DNA of 64,000 nucleotides, taken from contig NC_063261.1 in the NCBI RefSeq assembly GCF_019578655.1, forward strand, positions 12,390,216 through 12,454,215, given 5' to 3'. The notes below the pieces were generated by a model. The model was not told where the DNA came from. It ran no database searches and worked only from the letters and a program-made list of their open reading frames with translations. The translations under genes and the position numbers were made by a program. This DNA comes from Ricinus communis. Its lineage: Eukaryota > Streptophyta > Magnoliopsida > Malpighiales > Euphorbiaceae. Position 1 is the first letter of the stretch; each line of letters opens with the position of its first letter. This document shows, piece after piece, positions 45,723-56,636 of the stretch.

Positions 45723-46540
45723 TGATAGGAAATCATCATCTTAGCAACCATACACCCCAATAACTAATGAGTTATGATACATATGGAATGCAAGAAAACA
45801 CCCTCCATTCAAGATGATTCCAAAACCCAAGGATCTCCTCAAGTGAAGTTAGGAAAAACTAGTTCCAACAATGAAACTAGCACTTGAATTCAACTCCAAA
45901 CGCCACAAACCAAGTATGATTTGATAAATTATGAATCAAACACAAGATTTTGGTTAGAGAACGCCACAAATTAAAATAGTTTGATAAGTTCAAAGTTCAT
46001 GCAAGAACTTAAGCAAAAACACTCACAAAGAGCAAACAAAGATTATCATTCAAAATTCTATCCTTTTCAAATGAATTTGGCTTTGATATTTATAGCGAAA
46101 ACAAGACAAAGAAACCTAAATAGATGTCTTTTGAGCTTTCCCACATTTTCCCTTTAATTCTCCTTAAAACTCATTAAAAGTGGTTGTTTTTTACATTGAT
46201 AGCCCTCATTTTGTAACTCCCAGATGACAACTAAACATGTGCACTCATTTGTAACTCCACACAACACACATATAACTCACACCTAATAAAATAATCCTTA
46301 ATTAAATAAAAATAAATCAAAATAATTACTTAAGCTAAAACCCAAAAGATAAGAATCCATATAAATATGAATTAAGCCCAAAGGCCTAATCATAGCCGAA
46401 TGGCTTTTATTCTTAAAAATGGACTTAATGCTTCATTATAAGGTTGGACTCTTGTTTTCATGCATGAGTTGCATTTCCATTTTGGACCTTTTGGTTCATG
46501 GCTTTGCAATGTAATCTCACGGCAGCCTTGATTCATATCA
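45723..46540 (-). repeat. Small element inverted terminal LTR
   Basis: It is an 818-bp LTR in reverse orientation, starting TGATAGGAAATC and ending GATTCATATCA, separated from LTR4 by only TA. Its outer edge, the U3 start, abuts the ACATT duplication, so both outer edges of the chain are U3 starts. Its inner sequence is a near-mirror of LTR4. Confidence 0.92.
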
Positions 46541-48835
46541 ACATTACTAAAGAATACTAAAATACCAAACATATAAGTTAAGACATCGAGGCTATAGTAG
46601 TTAATATGAACCAATGTAAAATATTTAGGACATTGAGATTAAAGAAATCTGACACTACTGAAGTGAAGTCAGGACTCCAGAGTTACTACTAATAATAAAA
46701 AAATTGATTATAGTTTCCAAAATAAGCTTAATAACTAATAATGTTTTGAATATATTTTATGCATTATTTCTAAATATTTTATTCATAATTAATGCTAAAT
46801 AATTAAATACTAAATTAATAGAAATTAACAAGGTTTTAATTATTTTTCTAATGACTCTTTAATATTTTTTTAAAAAATTATATTTATTCTAGTGTAAAAA
46901 TTTAAAAATAAATAAACATTAATTTATGCTTTTTTTTTTTTTTCTTATCAAAAGCTAGCAAAAGCATGTCATGTAATAAGATTTATGAAACATTACTAAA
47001 GGAATGTTAAAGCACCAAAGTATATAAGTTAAGACACCAAGATTATAGTAGTCAACAGGACACCAATATAAAATACTTAGGATAGTGAGATGGAAGAAAT
47101 CTAATGCTAGTAAAGTGAAGCCAGGAAATCATAGTTATAATAATAGTAAAACTTTATTATAATACTCAAAATAAGCTTAATGAATAATGATTTTTTGAAT
47201 ATATTTTATGTGTTATTTCTATCATTTTTATTCATAGTTCATGCTAAATAATTAAAGACTAATGTAATAGAAATTAACAAGGTCTTAATTATTTTTCTAA
47301 TGACTTTTTAACAATAAAATTTAAAAAATTACATTTATTCTAGTGTAAAAATTACTAAATAAATAAATAGGAAGTTATGTATTTTCTTTGATGTCTTTCT
47401 ATTAAAAGCCAGTAAAAACATGTTATGTAATAGGATGTATAAGACAATAAAAAAATACTAAAATATTAAAGCATATAAGCTAAGACACTGAAACTGTAGT
47501 AGTCAACATAATACCAACATAAAATATTTAAGATACTGAGATAGATGGAATTTGACTATTGAATTGAAGTTATGACATTTGAGTTACTATTAGTAATGAA
47601 AATTTGATTATAATACCCAAAATAAGCTTAAAGGAAGAATTTCTCTAATCTATTTCGTATGTTATTTCTAAATCTTTTATTTATAGTTAATACTAAATAA
47701 TTTAATAAAAATTAACAAGGTCTTAATTATTTTTTTAATAAATATTTAACTATAAAATTCTAAAAATAGCATTTTCTAGTGTAAATATTAATAAATAAAT
47801 AAAAAGAGCGTTATGCATTTTCTTTGAATTTTCTTATCAAAAGCTAATAAAAGCATGACATGTAATAAAATTTACAAAATATTACTATGAAATACTAAAA
47901 CATCAAAGTATATAAGCTAAGAATCTAATACTATAGTAGTCAATATGGCACCAATGTAAAATATTTAGGATACTGAAATAAAAGCAATATGATACTACTG
48001 AAGTGAGGATACTGAAGTTATTAATAATAATAAAAATTTAATTATATATCCAAAACAAACTTAATGACTAATAATTTTTTTTAATTTATTTTTACTATTA
48101 TTTCTATATTTTTATTCATAGTCCATGCTAAATAATTAAATGCTAATTTAATGTAAATTAATAAGGTCTTAATTATTTCTTAATTACTTTTTAACACTAA
48201 AATTTCAAAACTTGGATTATTTTAGTGTAAAAATTAAATAAATAAGATATTATGCATTTACTTTGACTTTTTTTTATGAGAAGCATTAAAACATGTAATG
48301 TAATAAGATTTACAAGACGTTATTAAAGAAATACTAAAACACTAAAACATATGAGTTAAGATACATAGACTATAGTAGTCAATGTGATACTATTGTAGAA
48401 TATCCCAGACAATAAGATAGCGACAATCTGACATCGCTGGAGTAAAGTCTAAACACCAGAATTACTTATAATAATGAAAATTTGATTATAATAACCAAAA
48501 TAAATATAATGGCTAATAATTTTTCTAATAAGTTTTATGTATGTATATATTTTTATTCATAATTCATGCTAAATAGTTAAATACTAAATTAATAGTTTAA
48601 CAATGTCTTAATTAATTTTCTAATGACTCTTTAATAACAAAATCTTAAGGATTGTATTTATTCTAGTGTAACAACATAAAAATAAATAAATAGGAATTTA
48701 TGTATTTGTTTTTTACTTTTCTTTTTATCAAAAGTCAATAAAAACATATCATATAATAAGATTCATAAAACATTAGGAGAGATATTATATATCTAAAAGA
48801 ATAAATTAAGACACCGAAACTATAATAGCCAACAT

Positions 48836-49371
48836 TAAACGGAGGACCGCTAGTTTCATTGCTCGGATGTATTGTTCTATTTTTTTATACTAATTGTGTG
48901 TGTTTTGGTTTGTTATATTGTGTCTTTTGGATGACTTTTGTATTTAAGCATTTGTTTTAGTTTTTCTGGGCTTTTATATATTGGACTCTCTTTCCGATTT
49001 TCTTTGCTTTCGGATGTATTGAACAAGTTTTTCTACATAGCATTAGTATACTTAGGGTGTGCTAGGGTGTGTTTGGAACTGCTGTTGGATGTTCAAAAAT
49101 TAGGTATGAAATTTTTTTAATAATAATATATTATATTTTTAATATTTTTATAATTATTTTTTTCAAATCTATTTTTAAGAAAAACATTTATTCACATGCT
49201 TTTTACAAAAGTAATTTTCAAAACTCAAAAAAATCAATTAAAATAAAAATTGCGCTTTCCAAAAGACAATGCCAAACTCATCCTTAGGTTGGGACTTTCG
49301 GCCTGTTGGCCTGGGTTAGTTGTATAATCATGCTAGTTTTTTTCTGGTGTTGGTTATTAAAAAAAAAAACC
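48836..49371 (+). mobile_element. Possible LINE 3' tail inserted in the array
   Basis: The satellite monomer breaks after 'gccaacat' and resumes at 'catcacaccaatg'. The insert is T-rich and unlike the array, and ends in a run of 11 A (about 49359-49369) after a TTCGGCCTGTTGGCCTGGG stretch. A 5'-truncated insert with a poly(A) end suggests a LINE or other retroposed 3' end. No coding sequence remains and the duplication is at most CAT, so a LINE is inferred rather than shown. Confidence 0.4.
49065..49283. mobile_element. Tourist/Harbinger-like MITE
   Basis: It is a 219-bp element with terminal inverted repeats GGGTGTGTTTGGAACTG and, at the right end read backwards, GGATGAGTTTGGCATTG. It is flanked by CTA (49062-49064) and TTA (49284-49286), close to the TWA target of PIF/Harbinger elements. 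The interior is AT-rich and non-coding. It is nested in the LINE-like tail. Confidence 0.65.
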
Positions 49372-50395
49372 CATCACACCAATGTAGAATTTTTATGATA
49401 CTCGAAAAGAGACAATTTAGCACTACTAAAGTAAAGTTAGGACATCTTAGTTATTAATAGTAAATAAAAACTTGATTAAATTATTCAAAATAAGCTAATG
49501 GTTAATAATTCTTCTAATCGAGTTTATATATTATTTTTATGTTTTTTTATTCATAATTTATATTAAATAATTAAATACTAATTTAACGGAAATTAATAAG
49601 GGTTTAATTATTTCTCTAGTGACTTTATAAAAGTAAAATTTTAAAAAATCACATTTATTAGTGTAAAAATTTAAAATAAATGAATAGAAATTTATTTATT
49701 TTCTTTGATTTCTTTTTTATCACAAGTCAACAAAAGCTTGTCATATAGTAGCATTTATAAGATATTACTAAAAAAAAAAATACTAAAATACTAAAGCATA
49801 TAAGTTAAGACACTAAGATTATAGTAATCAATATAACACTAATATAAAACATTTAGGCCAGTGAGATAGAGATAATCTGACAATATAGTGTAAAAATTTA
49901 AAATAAATGAATAGAAATTTATTTATTTATTTTCTTTGACACTTTTCTTTTATCAAAATTCAATAAAAGTCTGCCATGTAGTAGGATTTACATGATATTA
50001 CTAAAACATATTAAAATATCAAAGTATATAAGTTAAGATACTAAGATTATAATTTACAAGATATTACTAAAACATATTAAAATATCAAAGTATATAAGTT
50101 AAGATACTAAGATTATAGTAGTCAATATAACACCAATGTATAATATTTAGCCAGTGAGATAGAGCTAATCTGACAATATCGAAGTGAAGTTTGGATAACG
50201 TAATTACTAATAATAATGAAAAAATTTATTATAATATTCAAAATAAACTTAATGATTAATAATAGTTCTAAGTTTTTTTATGTATTATTTCTATTTTTTT
50301 TCGTTAGTTATGCTAAATAACTAAATACTAATTTAATGAAAATTAACAAGGTCTTAATTATTTTTCTAATGACTCTTTAACAATAAAATTTTAAA

Positions 50396-50745
50396 TGAAT
50401 CGTTAAGAAAATAATCAAGACTTTGTTAATTTTTTTTAAACTAGAACTATTTTATTTGATATAAAATATAAGTAAAGATAAATTATATAGAAATGACACA
50501 AAATGGATTGAAAAGTTTTAACTATAGAATTTATTGTGATTATTAGTAATGAAATTTTCAAACATTATTAGCAATTGTAGTGTCCTAATTTTTTAATAGT
50601 GTCAGATTCTCTCTATCTTAGTATCTTAAATATTCTGCGTGTATGCCATCTCCTATAATTTAAAATAATATTGGTTTCTTACTTTTTACATTTTGGTGTC
50701 ATAACTTTTATCTCTTAGTGTTTTGACTTTTATCTCTTGGTATTC
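50396..50745 (-). repeat. Inverted partial monomer at the array's right end
   Basis: From about 50396 the sequence is the reverse complement of the array monomer: ATAATCAAGACTTTGTTAAT mirrors the 'aacaaggtcttaattat' landmark, and 50605-50710 mirrors the 'gtcaacatgacacc...aaatatttaggacactgag' zone. The preceding 50330-50395 is in the forward orientation, so the array ends in a head-to-head inversion. Confidence 0.75.
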
Positions 50746-50784
50746 TTAGCTTTTAAAGTTGTACAAATTGGACCTTTTACTTTG

Positions 50785-52422
50785 GGCACTATTTCTCTTG
50801 CTTGTGCTCTTTTATTTGAGGCTCATCTTCCTTTAAACTTTTGTGCAGAATCTTTTAGTCATGTTGCTTACTTGATTAACATATTGCTTTCCCCTCTTCT
50901 TCACAATAAAGCTCCTCATGAATTACTCTTTCAAACTGTCCCTCCCTTTGATGATCTCAAATTTTTTGGCTGTTTATGCTTTGCATCCACTCTTTCTCAT
51001 AATAGATCTAAATTCTCTCCTCCTAGATCTATAAGATGCATTTTCTTGGGCTATTCATCAGGCACTAATTTATGATTTGCACAATAAATAAATTTCAATA
51101 TCTAAGGATGTTATCTTTTATGAACATTGTTTTCCTTATTCATCTCATCCTTTTGTTTTTCTTACCCATTACCAACGCTTCCTGCATTTTTTGATCCTCC
51201 TACCCCTTCCTTTATAGAACAATCTTTACCAGCATCACTTTCTTTACCAGCACCACTTTCTTCCTCATCTTAACAATCACCTTCACCATTACCTCACTTG
51301 CCATCTTCACCACCATCTCATCCATCACCTCAATCCTCACCTCAAACACCATCTTTACCAATACCTCAAACACCATCTCAACCATCTACATTACAAATCC
51401 AGCCATATTGCCATGGAAATCTACTAGAGAAAGGCATTTATCTTCACATCTTAAGGACTATGTTTGTCACTTGCCTATTGCAATTACTAGTCCTCACACT
51501 CTAGCTTCTATCTATTCTTGTGATCATTTTTCTCCTGCATTTAAATCTGTTGCTGTCAATATTGCTGCTACTCCTGAACCAAAGTCTTATCCTGAAGTAA
51601 TGAAGTTTTCGTGCTGGCAAGAAGCTATGACAGCAGAACTGCAGGCTCTTCAACATAATAACACTTTGGAGTTAACTACTTTACCTGCTAACAAGCAACC
51701 CATTGGGTGTAAGTGGGTTTTCAGGGTGAAATACAATCAAGATGGATCTGTTGAAAGGTACAAAGCCAGGCTTGTGGCTAAAGGACTCACTCAGCAAGCT
51801 GGCACTGATTATCTTGATACTTTCTCACCCGTAGCTAAGCTAACTACTGTTAGAACCTTGTCTGATTATCTTGATACTTTCTCACCCTTAGCTAAGCTAA
51901 CTACTGTTAGAACCTTCTTGGCTATTTTTGTTATTAAAGGCTGGCACCTTCATCAGATTGATAAGATGACCTCAATGAAGAAGTGTAGATGAAGCCTCCT
52001 CCTGGTCTTTCTTGCTTACCTAATCAAGTTTGTTGGTTAACTAAGTCACTTTTTTATGGCCTTAAACAGGCTAGTAGACAAAGGAATCACAAGCTCAATG
52101 CTGCCTTCTTCACTCTAGGATTCCATGTGGTTAAATCTGATCCTTCTCTTTTTCTCAAAATACAAGGTTCTCAATTTCTAGCTCTTCTAATTTATATTGA
52201 TGATATTATGATAGCCAGTAATGATCTTGATGAAATTTCTTCCATTAAAGCCTTTTTTTTACATAAGCAATTCAAGATTAAAGCTCTTGGTAATCTCAAG
52301 TACTCTTTAGGCCTCGAGATTGCTAGGTCTTCTAAGGGGATCAATTTATCTCAAAGGAAGTACACTCCTGATTTGTTTAATGATACTGGCTTCACAAAGT
52401 GCAAACCATTTTCTTCTCCAAT
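50785..52422 (+). pseudogene. Copia-3 pol part 1 (integrase end and RT)
   Basis: Integrase end: ACALLFEAHLPLNF, FFGCLCFASTLSHNR, IRCIFLGY (50790-51060). A Ser/Pro-rich linker (51280-51410) follows. RT: SCWQEAMTAELQAL, IGCKWVFRVKYNQDGS, YKARLVAKGLTQQ, FSPVAKLTTVRT. A 57-bp in-frame tandem duplication (51807-51863, 51864-51920) repeats the DYLDTFSP..KLTTVRT block. After a frameshift at about 51990 come SLFYGLKQASRQ and YIDDIMIAS, the catalytic RT motif, then LGLEIARSSKGI. The fragment ends where Copia-4 begins. Confidence 0.88.
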
Positions 52423-52423
52423 A

Positions 52424-52862
52424 GTCGGGTTTCGTTGGTCTGGACAGTAGCTAATTTTCTGGTGATATATTTCTTATCTTGGCTCTATTTTGATTCCATA
52501 CACCTTGATGTGCTTACTTCCAAGGATATGATGATTTTGTATGCCTCTAGTATTATCTAGAGAAGACTTTGTATTGCAACTTTGATGATGATAGTGGATT
52601 TAAGCGGCCAAAATGGTCCCGTGGTTTTTCCCTAGTTTATAGGTTTTCCACGCTAAAATTTCGGTGTCTTTGTGTTGTCGTGTGCTTACTGTTTTAGCTC
52701 AATATCTTGGTGCATAGCAGTGGTATTGTGTGTGTTCTAATTGCATTAAGAACACCCTATTTGTTTGCATCCTCAGGGGTTCATTCAAGTTGGGAAAGTT
52801 TAGACAAACGGAGATTAATTCCGCATTTATTTGTTTACCGTTTGTGGCTGTTTTTCCCATCA
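52424..52862 (+). repeat. Copia-4 truncated 5' LTR
   Basis: It matches 56135-56573 at the same length (439 bp) with few differences. The first 337 bp of the LTR, including its TGTTGGG start, are missing. The junction reads CCAATAGTCGGG. Confidence 0.9.
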
Positions 52863-52865
52863 AAT

Positions 52866-52878
52866 TGGTATCAGAGCC
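52866..52878 (+). other. Copia-4 primer-binding site
   Basis: TGGTATCAGAGCC lies three bases after the LTR end and is the standard initiator-Met primer site. Confidence 0.9.
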
Positions 52879-52906
52879 TGGTTCTTCTGTATTGGGTTAA
52901 ACTTGT

Positions 52907-55778
52907 TTGAATGATGGTTACAGCAACAACTTTGGTAATGGAATATGGAAACTCACTCGTGGTTCTTTGATCGTGGCTAGAGGTAAAAGATGCTCAAAGT
53001 TGTACATGACACATCCGAAGATCTTCAAGGATAGGGTCAATGCTGTGGTGAATACTGACATGACTGATTTATGGCATAAGAGACTTGGTCACATGAGTGA
53101 AAAGGGGATGTCTCTTTTGTTAAAGAGAAATGTGTTACCGGGTGTGCATGATATTCATCTAAAGAAGTGTTCTCACCGTTTGGTGTAAATGTAATTGTGG
53201 TTTCCTTTAAGAGCCATCCTCCTTCCAGGAAGGAGAGTATACTTGATCTGGTGCACTCTGATGTTTGTGGTCCTATGAAGACTAGGACACTTGGTGGTTG
53301 CTCCTACTTTGTGACATTCATTGATGATCACTCCAGAAAGGTATGGGTTTATACCTTGAAATCTAAAGATCAAGTATTTGAAGTGTTTAAGCAGTTTCAT
53401 GCCTCGGTTGAGAGACAGACTGGAAAGAAGCTTAAGTGTATTCAGATAGATAATGGAGGTGAATACATTGGCCCATTTGATGCTTATTGTAGAGATCATG
53501 GTATTCGACATCAAAAGAGTCCTCCCAAGACACCACAGTTGAACGGATTAGCAGAGCAGATGAACAGAATTTTGATGGAGCGTGTCAGATGTTTGTTGTC
53601 ACATGCGGTACGCCAAGTTCATTCTGGGAGAAGCTTTGAATACAAATGGTACATGTTATTAATCTAACTCCTTGTGTTCCTTTGTCTTTTGATGTACCTG
53701 ACAGGGTTTGGAGTGGCAAAGATGTTTCTTACGGTCACTTAAGGGTCTTTGGATGCAAAGCTTTTGTGCACATTCCTAAAGATGAAAGATCAAAGCTTGA
53801 TGTGAAGTCAAAACCATGTATTTTCTTGGGTTATAGCCAAGATGAGTTTGGTTATGATTATATGATCCCTGTCCACAAGAAACTTATTCGGCCGAGATAT
53901 TGTGTTTGTTGAAGATCGGACCACGAAAGATGTTGAGAAGAAAGAGACAGTTCCTCAACATAATGATGATGTTACTTGATTTGGATCCAAAGTGCCTCCT
54001 CAAAGATGTAGAACCACCTCTTGACGATGATGTTCGAATGATGAACAACATGATACTTATGATATTGATGCTCCGGAGGTGGATGAAGAATTTCATTCGG
54101 AGATACCGTGCAGACGTGCCACCATTTGTCCCACTTAGGCGGTCTACAAGAGATCGTCATCCTTCCACTCGTTTTTCAGCTAATGAGTATGTCTTACTCA
54201 CTGATGGGGGAGAGCTTGAGTGTTATGCAGAGGCCATGGAAGATGAGCACAAAAGGGAGTGGGTTGAAGCCATGCAAGATGAGATGAATTCCTTACATGA
54301 GAATAATACTTTTGAGTTGGTGAAGTTGCCTAAAGGCAAGAGAGCTTTAAAGAACAAGTGGGTCTACAAAGTGAAGACTGAAGAGCACACCGCACAACCT
54401 AGGTACAAGGCTAGATTGGTGGTCAAAGGGTTCAGTCAGAGAAAGGGTATTGATTTTGATGAGATTTTCTCTCCGGTCGTGAAGATGGGATCTATTCGTG
54501 TTGTTCTTGGTTTGGCAGCCAGCCTTGATCTTGAGGTTGAACAGATGGATGTCAAAACAGCCTTTCTTCATGGTGACTTGGATAAAGAAATCTACATGGA
54601 GCAACCTGAAGGTTTTCAGGTTAAGGGAAAAGAAGGCTATGTGTGTAGACTTCAAAAGAGTCTTTATGGGTTGAAGCAAGCACCAAGACAGTGGTACAAG
54701 AAGTTTGAGTCAGTTATGGGGGAGCAAAATTATCGAAAGACTACTTTAGACCATTGTGTTTTCTTCCAGAGGTTTGGTGATGATGATTTCATCATTTTAT
54801 TGTTATATGTTGATGACATATTAATTGTTGACAAGAATGCAGAAAGAATTACTCAGCTGAAGATACAATTGAGCAAGTCTTTTGCTATGAAAGACTTGGG
54901 GCCAGCAAAACATATTCTTGGCATTCGAATCACTCGAGATAGAGCTTTGAAGAAGCTACACATATCACAGGAGCAATACATCGAGAAGGTGCTTCGCAGA
55001 TTCAACATGGATAAAGCTAAAGAGGTTAGTTCTCCTCTTACTACTAACTTCAAAGTTGACAGGATAAAGATTGTCCATCTTCCGAGAAGAAGATTGAAGA
55101 GATGGATAGAGTCCCTTATGCCTCAGCTGTAGGTAGCTTGATGTATGCTATGGTGTGCACACGACCTGATATTGCCCATGCAGTAGGTGTTGTTAGTCGT
55201 TTTCTGTCAAATCCAGGTAAGAAGCATTGGGAAGCAGTAAAGTGGATTCTCAGATATCTACGTGGTACTTCCAAATTGGGTATAACATTTGGAAATGGAA
55301 AGCCGATACTTGTTGGTTATACTGATTCTGATATGGCAGGAAATAAGGACAACATGAAATCCACTTCTGGATATTTGATGACTTTTGCAGGGGGAGCTGT
55401 GTCATGGCAATCGAGACTGCAAAAGTGTGTGGTTTTATCCACCATCGAGGCTGAGTATGTGGCTACAACAGAAGCGTGTAAGGAGCTATTATGGCTCAAA
55501 AGATTTATGCAAGAGATTGGCTTTGTGCAACAACGCTACGTGGTTCTTTGTGATAATTAAAGTACTATTCACCTTGCTAAAAATTCTATATTTCACAAAC
55601 GAACCAAGCATATTGATGTGAGATATCATTGGATTAGAGATGCACTTGAAGACAAACTATTTGAACTTGATAAAGTTCATACTGATGATAATGGTGCCGA
55701 TATGTTGACAAAGGTTCTAGCAAGGGAAAAGTTGAAGGTATGTTGCTCCATCGCCGGTATGGCGAACTCTTCCTCATA
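52907..55778 (+). pseudogene. Copia-4 pol (pre-INT, INT, RT, RH)
   Basis: Pre-integrase: GIWKLTRGSLIVARGK, LWHKRLGHMSEKG. After a frameshift the integrase core (53220-53640) has VHSDVCGPM, IDNGGEY and NGLAEQMNR, so the D, D and E positions are present. HLRVFGCKAFVHIP follows. RT (53900-55080) is open for over 300 codons: KNKWVYKVK, EQMDVKTAFLHGDL, YGLKQAPRQWY, LLYVDDILIV. RNase H (55102-55778): YTDSDMAGNKDN, STSGYL, STIEAEYVA, and a C-to-T type nonsense change after LCDN at 55558, then KHIDVRYHWIRD. Four frame breaks make it defective. This is the least decayed pol in the window. Confidence 0.92.
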
Positions 55779-55782
55779 AGTC

Positions 55783-55797
55783 AAAAAGGGGGAGATT
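55783..55797 (+). other. Copia-4 polypurine tract
   Basis: AAAAAGGGGGAGATT abuts the 3' LTR start TGTTGGG at 55798. Confidence 0.88.
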
Positions 55798-56573
55798 TGT
55801 TGGGTTTTTTCTTTGTTTTTGACCCATGAGGAAAGCCCAACTATTGAGCCCATTAAAGTCTTATTTAGACTTTCTATTTTGGGAGCATATTATTAAAAAA
55901 AAAATAGGTCTGCCACTATCTAAAATATAAGGACAGAAAAGAGAGGAGAAGTATATAACAAACACATAACAGAGAAAGAGAAAAGAGAGAGGAGAAGAGA
56001 AGAGAATACACAGCAAAAGAAAAGTTCCGTTTTCCGTAGATTGAACCGTTGGATCGTCGTGATTTTTGGACAGCAGCTACACAACATCTGGGCCAATATT
56101 TTGGACGGTGGAGATCGGATTTTGAGGTCTGGAGGTCGGGTTTCGTTGGTCTGGACAGTAGCTAATTTTCTGGTGATATATTTCTTATCTTGGCTCTATT
56201 TTGATTCCATACACCTTGATGTGCTTACTTCCAAGGATATGATGATTTTGTATGCCTCTAGTATTATCTAGAGAAGACTTTGTATTGCTCCTTTGATGAT
56301 GATAGTGGATTTAAGCGGCCAAAATGGTCCCGTGGTTTTTCCCTAGTTTATAGGTTTTCCATGCTAAAATTTCGGTGTCTTTGTGTTGTCGTGTGCTTAC
56401 TGTTTTAGCTCAATATCTTGGTGCATAGCAGTGGTATTGTGTGTGTTCTAATTGCATTAAGAACACCCTATTTGTTTGCATCCTCAGGGGTTCATTCAAG
56501 TTGGGAAAGTTTAGACAAACGGAGATTAATTCCGCATTTATTTGTTTACCGTTTGTGGCTGTTTTTCCCATCA
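55798..56573 (+). repeat. Copia-4 3' LTR (complete)
   Basis: It starts TGTTGGGTTTT and ends TTCCCATCA. A purine-rich stretch (about 55932-56010) precedes the part shared with the truncated 5' LTR. Confidence 0.9.
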
Positions 56574-56636
56574 GTACACTCCTGATTTGTTTAATGATAC
56601 TGGCTTCACAAAGTGCAAACCATTTTCTTCTCCAAT

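Larger units (their letters stand above)
39484..46540 (+). mobile_element. Chain of small LTR retrotransposons ending in an inverted LTR
   Basis: Order: LTR1, internal 1, LTR2, internal 2, LTR3, internal 3, LTR4, two bases, inverted LTR. The repeat period is 1811, 1813 and 1811 bp. Each LTR is about 819 bp, starts TGATATG and ends CCTATCA. Each internal region is about 1 kb with a PBS, one open frame and a PPT, and no gag or pol domain I recognise. The whole block is flanked by perfect ACATT (39479-39483, 46541-46545) and interrupts a satellite monomer. It is therefore a non-autonomous LTR element that has become a concatemer. Confidence 0.9.
33505..50745 (+). repeat. Tandem array of about 450-bp monomers, interrupted
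   Basis: A landmark (tcaaaagccaataaaagca and variants) recurs at about 33798, 34257, 34689, 35147, 35642, 36122, 36556, then 46948, 47403, 47838, 48277, 48728, 49720 and 49952. Spacings are mostly 432-495. Each monomer also carries 'ttcatgctaaataattaaatacta', 'aacaaggtcttaattat' and 'gactatagtagtcaacat'. Monomers are diverged from each other, with no coding potential. The array is interrupted by 36573-39448, 39484-46540 and 48836-49371. Removing the first two restores a monomer exactly. A 66-bp local duplication lies at 49986-50117. Confidence 0.85.
52423..56573 (+). mobile_element. Copia-4: Tork/Tnt1-like copia with truncated 5' LTR and no gag
   Basis: The 3' LTR is complete (55798-56573, 776 bp). 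The 5' LTR retains only its last 439 bp (52424-52862). A PBS follows at 52866, then pol begins directly in the pre-integrase domain, so gag and protease are deleted. Pol continues to RNase H and a PPT. The PBS, the WKLTRGS..VARGK motif and YVDDILIV fit the Tork lineage. A 64-bp stretch of target sequence occurs on both sides (52359-52422, 56573-56636). Confidence 0.9.
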
